From Gonatopus flavifemur (lineage: Eukaryota; Arthropoda; Insecta; Hymenoptera; Dryinidae): a stretch of 64,000 nucleotides of DNA. Positions within the stretch are counted from its first letter, which is position 1. Each line of letters opens with the position of its first letter. Below are positions 24,820-36,498 of the stretch, piece by piece. The position numbers and the translations under genes are program-made. The stretch covers positions 4,898,001-4,962,000 of the forward strand of contig JAFFJZ010000003.1 in NCBI GenBank assembly GCA_018340375.1, written 5' to 3'. The notes below the pieces were generated by a model, which saw only the letters and a program-made list of their open reading frames with translations, was not told where the DNA came from and ran no database searches.

Positions 24820-27800
24820 CTCTAGAAATTTCCAAATCGAACAAAAACTTATGAAGATTCTTTTTAAATAATGGATGTAGTTAACAGAAAGTTCTTGATC
24901 GAAAAAGTAGCCGAAAGAAAGTGCCATAATCATAACTTTAATCGAAATGATATGATACCAACAATCAGAGTACAGTGGAATTTTTCAAGTTTGCGTGCAG
25001 GGAAAATGTCAAGATCCAGAATAGAATATCAAAGTTTTATGCCTGCAATTACCGTGGTTTAGATTTGTGAGGGTAAACTCCGTCAGTTTTGACAACATTA
25101 TTTCATTAAACTTGGGAAAATTTATAATCGATCGTTACTTATGGATTATGAAAAAAGAAACACACATCCCACGCGATAAAGTAAACTATTCTTATAGTTG
25201 CTATAAGCATTTTTTCATATTTGATAGAAATAATTATCATCGCCGTATGAATTTTCTGATCGAAGAGAGTCTGATGTAAAAAGCATAGAAAATTAAGAAC
25301 CTAAATTAGTCTTGAACTTGATGTTAGTCCTTCTTCAATTCACATTTTGAATCCATTCTCAAACAATATAACTCTTTGTGAATGAAGTACGAAAAATGTG
25401 AGCAAAGAAAATAAAGATATAAATCATAACATAAAATTGCATATAATCAATTCCTGTAATATCATTTTATTTCGCAAGTGTGGTTTACTGAAAGAAATTT
25501 AACTTGTCCTTTCTCTCTGTCTCTATAAACCCTAGTGGAAATCAAACATGGCGCAGGGGTGACACATACTTGAAGCATATATGAACAATTCACATGATTT
25601 TTTATACTACAAAAATGAAACTAAAGTACTCACTTTCCAATGGAGAGTCCAAATAATGGATATTATAAATAAAACATCATGATATTACATCGATGCAGTT
25701 TAATTTGACGTGAAACTTTTCATGTGAGTTGTTCGAAAATACCATATTTACTCTACTGTTACATTGAGACAAATAATGCAGTTGAATGTTCTATCGCTGA
25801 GATAATGGATCTAAAAAGTATCTCTTCACGTGAATATACATAATTTCTATGAAATCGTCCTTCGGTACAGAATTTTATATAAAATTTCACAAAATTATAT
25901 ATAACTCTGGTTTCACAATGAAGTTTTTCTTGAACCATGCCATCCCCTACATTTTGAAAAATTTCTCTCTACCTTCACTTTTCAGGAATTATTTTTGAAA
26001 TAATTCTCAATAACTCTCCACACAACGTACAATCAGTCGGGGATATAATAATGATATTTGGAAAAGCACCTCCCATTCAGAACTACGTTGAAAGTTTGCC
26101 CCGCGGAATAAATATGCAAATTCCATCCGCGGCCATTCGTCCCACTCTTCGAAATATTTCAGTGAAGTTGCAAATACTCGTATAAGAACAAATTTTGTAC
26201 AATGAAATTCATAATAATTCCACGTATATCTCGAACAGCAAAACGGATGGTCACAACTCCACGGTATTAAAATATTCGATAATATTTGATTCGATCAATG
26301 ACTTTTCGATTATTGAGATTCAACGTCGATCAACTGTGCTAAACAAACAATGTTGTACGCTTAAATCACCGATCGGTAACAAAGCACTGACGCAGGTTGC
26401 TTTTACGTAGAAAACATGTCATTTCAAAATGAATTTGTGTACTTTGTAGAGATCGAATTAACGTTCATGTGCACTAATTCATTTAGGTGACTGATTCCCA
26501 TTGAAATTTCGTTGTTTTCTCGATGCGTCCTCCAGGTTAAAAAACAGACAGCTCGATATCGTTATAACGTTCATCAAAGAAACTCGTGACCCAATTTTCC
26601 ATGCGATATCTTTGATTCTTTTTTCAATCGGCGAAGAGTTGAATGTTCCTCGATTCCTTTTACGTCTATATTCTGAAAATAATTCATCATTCGTATTCCG
26701 TTGAGGAATGGAAAAGTAATGCAATTTTTGTGTACCCGATCGGATCTTCCTACACAGCGTTTCGAGAAAATTTCATCAAAATTGAAAGATGTATGTAGTG
26801 GAAAATTACCAGAAATTTATATCAATGTATATCGATTTTATGCGAAAGCATTCAATGTTCAGAGAGTTTGTTTTTATACAATCTTCCGTGATGAAATCCA
26901 ACCCGACCGATGGAATTAATCTTTCTCTTGCTTTCCGTTGATACAATTATCGATTGAATATTTGATACTCATCCGATTGTTTTCGAGGATGAGGAAAAAA
27001 GAAACAATAATCGATGGTGAAAATTTGAATAAGTGTGAGTGTATATATATATCAAACGTGTGCCTTTGGATGAAATTTATGAAGAGAGGATGTAATGGTT
27101 GATAATTGCCATTCACGCGACATGCGGTATTCTGGATTAAATCAATGGGACTTCGATATCAAGGAGACGCAATCAACAAAGTATGAATTTCAAGTATTTT
27201 TATATTCAGTTATAAGTCGTTATGCGAATAATTCGAAGCTATAATCGATTCAACAGCTTGAATCGGTGAATAATTCGTTGAACGATTCGAGATAGTGAAG
27301 CATTTGCAAGCCCAGCAAATGAGTTCCTACATTTACGTAAAGCAAAATGTGTGGAACACATTTTGAGAACGTTTTATGTGCATTAGTTCCGCCCACACAG
27401 AAAATAGAATATAGTTTGAATTAGCTGTCTTAACTATTACAGCTGAATACTTGGAGCTGCAAGAAAAATTTTCAACTTTACCGTCAGAAGTTTCAGTTAC
27501 AGTAGCGGAAATGATTCGCTGATATTTGGTTAGCTAAAAACTAACCATAAGAGTGATTTTTCAGATGTGACAGCAAGGAATGTATTCGACAGCTACGAAT
27601 TTTTACTGTAACAACTTGTAAACAGCAAATGCTGCAATTATTTTTGCCGTAAATTACATGAAAGTGATCCCAGTTTCTAACCACCATTTTTAATGTGTAA
27701 ATTATCTTCAGGTTCAATTTCAAAAGTTGATTACGTAATTCAACAACTAAACTGCGTTCCAAGCCTTCAAATCAAAAATTTCACAATACATGGTGTCATA

Positions 27801-30239
27801 TTGTTCATAAAATAATATAACTATTGGATTTACGTATGAAACTTGCAGGTCATTTGACTTTGGGATGTAATGATGACGATAAACTTGTAAAATTCACAAT
27901 TTACAATTTTCTTTTCTTCGTGTACAATATTTCACAATCAAGCGTAACTTCCAGCAACCTTGTTAAATCAAGCGCTATCGAATTGATTGAGAATTCATTT
28001 ATTCGATCTGCCAAGTCTTTTCGAAGGTTTTGAAAATGTCGTGCCAACTCCAGGGCCGATGGAATAAATCCAACAATGAGAAAGACGCATGATGGATTGC
28101 ACATTGCCGCAAAATTCCGCATAGGGAGTGGAATGAATTATTGACTATCAAAACAGTTCGCACTTTCGTAGAATAAACAAACGCGCAAACTGCGCTTGCA
28201 ATTTCAGGTCCTAAATAATGCTCGCTTCAATCCCAATTTGTGACAAATCCCAGATCTATGATGTTCTTGAAGTTTGAATCGTTTATAAAAACAAAACAAA
28301 AGGTGTTTATCTCCTCGATTTAGGTACTTGAAACTGGAAATAGTATCGTTTGAAGAATGTATTATGAGATTACCAATTGATCATCGTTCATCAGCTATAC
28401 CCAAAAAGTTATTAAAGGAATGAAATATCTCGTTGTGTATAGCGAAGGTTTAACGTAGCGAACGCCACTTAGATTATAAAAATCCCATCGACGCGAGCGC
28501 TCTTTGGATTAAAAAAAACGCGAGCGAAAATGTAAAATTTCACAACAGTCAATCATTTCCTTATTTCGAAAATAACATTTATTTTCAAAGTCGCGCATGA
28601 GATTGCAATTAGTGAGTTGATATTTTGTCCTCGGAATACAGTAGATTTTTGAAACTTTTCTTCCCTCGGTATAATGAAATTGAAATGTTTTCTGAGATAC
28701 ATACATTTTGCAGTAACGATTAAATTTCTCGAACAAAAAGAGACATAAATTAAGTAACGTGGAAAGTTTCATTTGCATTTCTGTACTGGAAATGCAAAAA
28801 GATGATTATTAATGAGCGAGCATTAATGAAAAGAGCGTGGGTGAAAAGGTAACGCGTTTCTCCCTAGAGAACTTTCCTCCAATATTTATTCAGAAGATAT
28901 AATATGTTCAAACACATTATCGGTATAAAAATCTTCATAGAACTTCATTTCGCATACGAGACATCTTATTTTGTTCAATCTTGATAAGTTTCTGTACAAT
29001 GTGTAATAATTCATATTCATACGAGTGTAAAATTGGAAGGAATTCATGTACTTCTTCATTGTTCTCGACTAAAATCAACAACAAAAAAAAGGAGGAACAC
29101 GCACGTAAAAACTAAGAGTTATCGTTTCGAGTATCAACTGCTCTGTAATATACTTCAGAATCACAAGACGCGAGTCGTTGAAAGAAAATTGCCTACGGAA
29201 ATGTACTACAAGACCCTTACTTTGAACTGAACAATTAAGTTTTACATTAAAAATTCCTTCTACGTTATTTCCCTTCAGTCCAATTTTGCAGAAGTTCATA
29301 CGTTTACATCCGGCACTGTATATTTAAAAGTAACATAAGTCCGTTTACGCTTGTTAGAAATACTACTTGGATACAGATGAGTCTTGGTTGCAATGATTTC
29401 GTGATGCAGCTATTCGTAGCTATGAGTTGTTTTTTACCTTTTCATTACTTGAAAATCCAATTCATAAGTCGTAACAGAGAAGTTGCTGTACAGCGGGGAA
29501 AACATTTATATTAAATTTTTTACACCCTTTTCATAGATTTCATATATTTTGTATAAAAATTCTATTTCATCTCTGTATTCTTGATATAAAAATTTTTCAA
29601 ATTTTCACTGTGTATGCAAAAGTCTAGAACTCGTATAAATTATTTATGTGCGTTACAAAGATTCTTCTATAGTTCTCATATAATGTTGATGAATTCATCC
29701 AACCCATCATATCCTATCGAATAAACAATGTTCTCCAAAGTTTGAGAATATTGTGCTTAGTAGACAGATCTTTGCTGGAATAATTGATGGTACTTTGACA
29801 AACCCTCTTCAAGATATATGACACACTGTATGAATATTCATTAGGTTTCCAGTGATTTTGATCAAATGTTTGTGTTTGACAGCTACATCTTATTCCTCCA
29901 ACATCATTTGCTGCTCTTTACGTTAAAAGATATTGCGACTCCTAACGCACGGCATTAGCAAGAAAAAGGAAAAGGTCAATAATTACTATAATTAATGCCT
30001 GTGATTATATATACTTTGCAGGAAATGCATCGAGTCACGTATTGTATAATTCATAAGTAATGTAACGTGTCATTTCTAATAATACTAATAACTCATAGAT
30101 AAGATGACTCCTTTTTATCAATGTATTCAATTGATTATCGAATATCAATTACTCGCGAATTACTAGTAAACATACTGCTTTCAGTTTTACAGAACACTAT
30201 CTCTTTAGTTGAATTTTTCTTTCTGTAGTGAGTGGATAT
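24820..30239. other. no gene seen
   Basis: More than 5 kb of AT-rich DNA with only short frames on both strands and no recognisable protein, RNA or long repeat. AT-repeat words recur near 25815-25915 and 29500-29610. This is typical intron or intergenic DNA. Confidence 0.5.
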
Positions 30240-30345
30240 TTATAAAAGCTAGATATTTTCTTTCATCAGAAAGGATTGGGCTTTCTCGACATCATTGATA
30301 TAGGCCTTCGAGAGCAGTAACTGCTCATTTTTATAGAAGAAATAT
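30240..30345. repeat. short foldback
   Basis: TATAAAAGCTAGATATTTTC pairs with GAAATATCTAGTTTTCATA-type sequence, and inner CTTTCTCGA pairs loosely with CCTTCGAGAG. It is probably a small foldback element. Confidence 0.45.
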
Positions 30346-30783
30346 CTAGTTTTCATATTATATACTGTAATTAAGTACAGTTACCGTAGGACGAATGTAG
30401 GGGGGTTGAATTTTTCAAGTACACACTAAATCATTACCTCAAAAAAGAATCGATTTTCAAAGTCCGATTAAAGTTCATCGTCCAAACATCCACCCTACTT
30501 GATTTCAATAATTCCGCATACCTTTACCAAACAAGAAAATACGACATTGGAATGAATCCAAGCATGAACCCATAAAATGAAATATAAATTTTATTTGAAA
30601 TTATCCTTCGGTTGGCGTATACGCGGTCTCGAATCTTACAATTTATTATATTCGTATACACCGATATTCGATCTCAATATTCAAACAATGACGGTTCAAC
30701 GATACGGAAGGCAACACTTTGCATTGTACAGAACGATAAAATTACCCTTAACCTCTGTAAATACACATATGTACAGGTCTCTG

Positions 30784-30852
30784 AGGTCAATGACATACGA
30801 TGTGTTGTTTCGTTTCCTCTTTAGCGCATGCGCAGATTTTGACAGTTCAGTG
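30784..30852 (+). promoter_or_regulatory. candidate promoter cluster: EcRE-like, NRF-1-like, Inr-like
   Basis: AGGTCAATGACAT at 30784-30796 fits the imperfect-palindrome ecdysone response element consensus at all 13 positions. GCGCATGCGC at 30824-30833 is the NRF-1/EWG palindrome, which is typical of animal promoters. TTCAGTG at 30846-30852 fits an initiator. No coding exon follows. A start site for a long non-coding or pri-microRNA transcript is a guess, 22.7 kb from mir-100. Confidence 0.3.
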
Positions 30853-31375
30853 GAACAAAGATGCAACTTATGGAGGAACGATTCCTATCCTTTTTCTCTT
30901 TTTTACGATTGTTTTGCTCCTCTTTTGATGCTTTGATTTTTTCCTTCTTTAATAGTTTCATCTTCTCTCGTACGCTTGTTTATTTCCCTTTGTTCCGGGA
31001 ATGCCCTCGAGTACATTTTCTCGATTACTCGTTCAGTGCGATCCTAGAAGAGAATGCCATCGATTGTGCATAGTGTAATAGAAATCAGTTCATTACGGAT
31101 ATCTACTCGAAGAAACGTACTCATTTGCTTACTTGCTGGTTTGCTCGCTCGCTCGTTCGCTTTCTTTCGGTTCAGGAGAGAGAATTAACGAGTAGAATTG
31201 ATTTTGTTTGAATTGAGTGGAAATGAATTTTCCTTCATCGATATCTTCGAATTTTCATGGTATAACGAGTTCATTGCGTGGAAGAGAGAGAGAGAGAAGA
31301 GCTGTGACAACTAACTATTTGAACCAGCTGACGAAAGTAACTGCAAAGTTATGGTCATGGTAGACTAATCGCAAT

Positions 31376-31640
31376 TACCCTAGTAGAAATTTGAAGGTCC
31401 GATAAGTCCAGGTAAGAGTCCGGATCAGGCCCTTACAAGAGGGTGATCTGATTTCCCTAATAGGATTCAAATAGGGATGTAACGCAATAGGGTTCGGGTA
31501 CAATAGGGTTCGGATAAGATTTCCATAAAATCGAGCGAAATAGAGAAAACCGTGAAGAAACCTGATGAGGACCTGATATGAAATCAAGCATGCCTCGTCA
31601 GGCCCTTGTATTTTCACGTTCAAAATTTCTACTAAGGTAC
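31376..31640. mobile_element. 265-bp foldback with TAGTAGAAATTT ends
   Basis: ACCCTAGTAGAAATTTGAA and TTCAAAATTTCTACTAAGGT are inverted. The interior contains repeated AATAGGGTTCGG words (31488-31515). It is likely a non-autonomous DNA element. Confidence 0.7.
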
Positions 31641-32002
31641 TCGTTGGATGGTTCCAGGGCTGGATTTAGGCCAGGTGTCACCCCTTCTAACCATTCAAAC
31701 GAATATTGAAAAGAAAGTCATCAAATTGGGCCAGTGACATCCTGAGAAGACAAATTTTCACAATTACATATGATTTATATACAATTCAATATGGGTTATA
31801 CATAAATTGAATATAATTGTATATAAATGCCGCCCCAGGCTCCAGCCTCGGTAACCTAGGCGTAAATATGGCCCTGAATGGTTCAGAATCGTTGGCAGCG
31901 CCTCACTTTTTTCCCTATTTTTTGAGAAGCGAAATAATTTAACTGCGATGTTTTTCCTGTGACAGTTATATTTTTTGCTGTTCAAACTAAGATCGGATGT
32001 TC

Positions 32003-32215
32003 ATTGACCCTAGAACGGGCACATGAAAAACACAGGAAATTTCAAATGGCTGTAACTCATTTGAAACTGAATGGATTTCAACTCACTATGGGCGGTTTTT
32101 GTTCGTCAGGATGTATACTCTGAAAATATTTGGTTTGACAAACTACAGAGATGCTGGGTTGGAAAAAAATGTCCTGGGGTCCTAAAAGACCCCACATGCC
32201 TGTTCTAGGGTTCAA
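32003..32215. mobile_element. 213-bp element with CCCTAGAAC ends
   Basis: TTGACCCTAGAACGGGCACA at the left and GCCTGTTCTAGGGTTCAA at the right are inverted, with internal GGGGTCCTAAAAGACCCC forming its own palindrome. There is no reading frame. Confidence 0.7.
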
Positions 32216-32530
32216 AAAGAATCTTTATCAAGTCTTATTAGGTGCCATGAACAAGACTCATATGGATTCTATATCCTTTACCATCTTTATGAATATCGTT
32301 TAAAGACTTCACGTCTTGTGACATCCCTCATTTGAAGATCGTATGAAAAATAATCTGAATTCCTGTGAAAAAGTAATTGTGGCATTTTTCCCAAAAAACT
32401 GATGGTAGCCAAATTCCTCCATGGGTGGGAAATTTTTCATTGATGTGTGGAGGATTGAACACCCGAAAGGTAAAATAGTTCCTCAAGGAGGAAATAAACC
32501 TCTTATTTCTCCCATGAAAAAACAATCCCT

Positions 32531-32700
32531 CCACTCTCTAAAATTTTTAGAGCGAGATTTCACTTTCTAACCAGCCAAAAATGAGCTCGTCGAAATTTCG
32601 AGTCAAATATTTCCACCCTTCGAGAATGATAGCTCATTCCGGAGTGTATTTTTTCACACTAAAAGAGTGAGATTTCACTCGAAACCAGTGAAAAGGCTCA
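32531..32700. mobile_element. foldback element, CTCTAAAA family, copy 2
   Basis: CTCTCTAAAATTTTTAGAGC followed by GAGATTTCACTTTCTAA matches copy 1 at 3740-3945. The right side ACTAAAAGAGTGAGATTTCA with CTCGAA is the related end. Confidence 0.6.
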
Positions 32701-33954
32701 CTTTTGAGACTTAGCGGAGCGAAGCGCAAGATTTTTCAATCTTCCAGATTTAGAGAGCACGATCAAGGAATGAACTTGAGTTTGAATTCATTCTTTAACA
32801 CAAAACTGGCGCGTCAGGGGCGCGCCATGCCCGAGAAAAATTAACCAATTATTCGAATAAAACATTCATGCAATCCGATACATTCATTCTATTTGATTTA
32901 TAAATCGAATGATAGAGAATCTCATCGACGTTCAACCAATCTAAACTTTCGAATAGAATTCTTTTCGATCAACTTTGCTCGATTTCCAACGAATAAGGGG
33001 AAAAATGTACCACGACAAGCCGAACAACCGTGCCCCGAGGGGTGAACGAGGAATCTTAAGCATGTGTCGGAATCCAATTTGCAGAATTAAATAACCAGAT
33101 CTCTAGATTTAATCTAATACTTGAACTCAATTTCACTCGAGTTCAATAAATTGCCCTCACGATGAACCGAAACCTTGTGTAAACTTGATATGTACGAACA
33201 CGAGGAAGAATCACCAAATACGAAATGAACCGTAATTCCAAGATTTTATCGTGTATCGCGTTTTATTTGATCGAATCAATTTCTATCTACTTGCGAACAT
33301 TTTTTTTATCTCAATCCAGCATTGTCAGCTTCATTTTCTTATCACACCTGAATGCGAATGAAATTGTTGTCAAACTCCGATGGTAATGCTGCTGAGAATA
33401 TGAAAATCCTGAAACGGTAGCAAATTTTAGAGACAATGGAGGGTTTGAATAAAAATTACTATTCGATTTGGTCTTGAGAAAGTAGGGATTTGTTGACCCG
33501 ATTAGGAATAAATAAAAAAAACAAACAATTACAAATCATCATAATAATCTTGGTAAAACGAATAAGATTATGAGAAGTTAGCAAAAATTCATCAAGGAAA
33601 CTGACTTTCTGAATTTAAATTGGTAAGAAGTATCGAGATGAGTATTAAATTTTTCATTGATTGGATGCACTCCGGACTGTATTCGGTTGAAAAATTTAAG
33701 GGCATATTATTGAGACGTGATATTCACCTTTCGGTATTTGGGGGCCCATCTAATTGGCAGTTTTCCTCGCGTTATTGTAGGAACTATCTGAAATCTTGAT
33801 TTTCTCAAGAGTGTTCCCTATCTAGGGGCCCCAAGATCATTTTCAGTCGGGGAGGAGCACAATTCCTAGCAATTATCAGCACATATTCCTAAAAACGATG
33901 AAAAAAAAAAGATGACTGTGATACCGAGATCTGCTTTTGCTAGGTACTTTTTGC
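32701..33954. other. no gene seen
   Basis: AT-rich apart from a small palindrome GGCGCGTCAGGGGCGCGCC-like block near 32810-32827. No supported exon or RNA. Confidence 0.5.
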
Positions 33955-34128
33955 TACACGAACAGAAATTTGTAGTTAAATTTACTATATGATTATTGTG
34001 CTCGAGGAACAGACTGACTTTTCAATGGCATTTACTGTAAAACATAGTAAAATTTCATCGTAAGTTCAGTTTGTTTCTCGGTTACAAAGTCCCATAGTCA
34101 ATTTAACTATAAATTTTTCTCCGTGTAG
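33955..34128. mobile_element. 174-bp foldback with ACACGGAG-type ends
   Basis: CTACACGAACAGAAATTTGTAGTTAAATTT and AATTTAACTATAAATTTTTC(TCCGTGTAG) are inverted. It is related to the elements at 7899-8228 and 40878-41079 through the GAAATTTATAGTTAAATT arm. Confidence 0.7.
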
Positions 34129-34840
34129 AACAGTAAAAGCAAAAAATGTCGACTCCTCTAGCTTTTTTTATCGCCTCATTAAACAAAAATCGTTGCTACG
34201 GTGCAATTGATTGCAAAAAAAAAATTCCAAATCACATTCTGTTGTTCCAACGAATTTTATTTCCTCCATGTATTCGGATTACTCCATTTTCAAATAGTTC
34301 AAAAAGAGTAGCATTTTCATTGAGTATTAAACAATTTTTTCCCGTATTGCTTATTATATCACACTTTAATGTATGACAACATAGTCACCTCGCATCCATG
34401 CATGGTTAATGTCAAGAAAAAATGTTCTACAGTTTGAGAATAGGCAATTCCTGTACGAAAATTACTCCATGAATGCTCTTGATCGTTACCCCCGAAGGTC
34501 TCTCGTGTACAGCTTTCCGAGCAACTTGTCGATGCTTCACAAAAGCCTAGACAATACGACTGAATTAATTTCCACTTGTCACATTATTCCATACTTCAAC
34601 TCTCGATTCAGAACTTGAAATTCTCATCTGACAAAGTTCCACAGTTTTTATGCATAAAATATACAGGGATGTGAATATTTTCTCTAACTGAAAATCACAA
34701 TATGTGGATTGTATTATCGCGATAACGTTCCTGGAACCATCCAACTCCATTCGAACATAGAAATAACAAGATGAATCGATCATTGCAAGTTCTGCGTTAA
34801 TGATTAAGATATCATCCCTACGACACCGTTTCTAAAAGAG

Positions 34841-35110
34841 GGAAGTTTACGCTGATCTAAGCCAACGTGTTAAGAGATTAATGGGGATGGAGTGTACTTC
34901 GATTGTGGGGGAACACGAATGATATCGAACTGCATAACAAGCGGAGAGAGGAGTGAGCGAAGAGAGCGATGGAAACACGGAAACGGAAACTAGTTCCGTC
35001 TCTCTAAGATCAATACCTAAGTTGTGCAACGGTCGTCTGGCGCAAAAGCCTTTTGCCTTGCGCGAGCGCACACACGTTCGTGCGTGCACGCGTATCCCCG
35101 TGCATTAATG
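34841..35110. other. GC-richer island
   Basis: A locally GC-rich block with CGAGCGCACACACGTTCGTG and CGTGCACGCG-type alternating runs near 35055-35090, followed by a T tract. Overlapping short frames on both strands have no recognisable features. It may be a regulatory island or first exon. Confidence 0.35.
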
Positions 35111-36362
35111 AATTCAAAGTTCATCGTACACGAACTGTCGCTTTTTTTTTTTTTTATATGCATTTACATATGTCGCAATCGAATAGCTCCTGCACATCCA
35201 TTCGATGGTCAATTAAAACACTATCCGCGTTGACTGTCCTGGCAAAATGAAAACATTTAATGACATAACATGATATTGTTTAATCGAAGTATCGATTAGT
35301 TGCTATCTTTCAATTGAACGTGTAACAAAGCGATAACGTTTACCAGAGAAGTACTGCAATTTTACATATTCTCAACACATTTTCTCTTCATGCAGTGATA
35401 TACTGTTTATTATTTATATTGAATTTGGTTTTTTCTCTTCATTTTCGAACATTCGAATCAAATGATCCAAGAGAACTTGAAAGCAAGTTTAAAAAGATTA
35501 TAAGTATACACGTATGTTCTTCATCAAACTTTAGACATCTTTTACACGTTTTGTACCTCAGCATCGAGAATAACATCAAATTTTAAAAAGTAATTGAAAA
35601 ATTTTTCCTCTACGTTACAAGAGCAAAGTTCTTTCATGAACGAACAATCTGTCCCTGATGATTTGTGAATGAATTTGCCTGCATTCGAACAAGCTTCTTC
35701 TTATTTATGCGAGAGGAAGCCCTTCCAAAATGACAAAAAATGAATATTGTTTGCAGAGTAATATATCAAACTTTCAGGATCAAATCTGCATACATTGATT
35801 GCTTAATTAGTGGAAATAATGTTGGTCGAGTCCCAGACAGTACAACGTGCTACCAGAACGTTTATCGAAGGTTTTCTGAACGTTCAGTAAACGTCCCAGA
35901 GATGCGGTTTGCTGTTAGGGATGGGAGACAATTAGAGGTTTGTGGGGAAACAAACAATCAGGACTGGAACTGAAAATTCAACAAGGGAGTATTATTCTTC
36001 TCTCCTCGCATTAAAAATGGTGCGAAATGTTGAAAGTCTAAATGAGTTGTTTACAAATATTCTTTTTCATAGAGGTGTAACAGTTTATTTTCTACAAGTT
36101 CGAACAAAAGGATAGTGATTTCTAGTAGCAAGCAGTAAATATAGAGGAATCGAATGAAAGAATTCTTTCATTTTCTGACAGAAAGTGTAGCATGAGTTGT
36201 AAACAATTCATGCACCTGTCGTGTACAAATGATTAGACTCAAAAATAATTTCTGTATTGTTTTTGTAGCTCTCATGTAATTATTGCAGTTAAATGAAAAA
36301 GATTTAATACCCCTGAAGATGCAACCAGATCCATTGGTTAGAAAAAGACACAACCAAAATTA
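35111..36362. other. no gene seen
   Basis: AT-rich. The 77-codon frame at 35740-35973 has no supporting features. A small AACGTTTATCG/CAGTAAACGT hairpin lies near 35858-35895. Confidence 0.45.
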
Positions 36363-36498
36363 TTCTGACAAATTACTCGAGAACAAAAGAATGAAGTCAA
36401 AATATCGCTCTTTACAGACCTTCTTCGTCAATAAAGGTTGTCTGTACAGAGCGATATTTTGACTTCATTCTTTTGTTTTCGAATAATTTGTCAGAGAA
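36363..36498. repeat. near-perfect long hairpin (136 bp)
   Basis: Arms of about 57 bp flank a loop of about 14 nt. Left blocks TTCTGACAAATTACTCGAGA and ACAAAAGAATGAAGTCAAAA and ATATCGCTCTTTACAGACC are matched on the right by GGTTGTCTGTACAGAGCGAT, ATTTTGACTTCATTCTTTTG and CGAATAATTTGTCAGA. Only a few mismatches separate the arms. It could be a young foldback element or a source of hairpin RNA. Confidence 0.85.
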
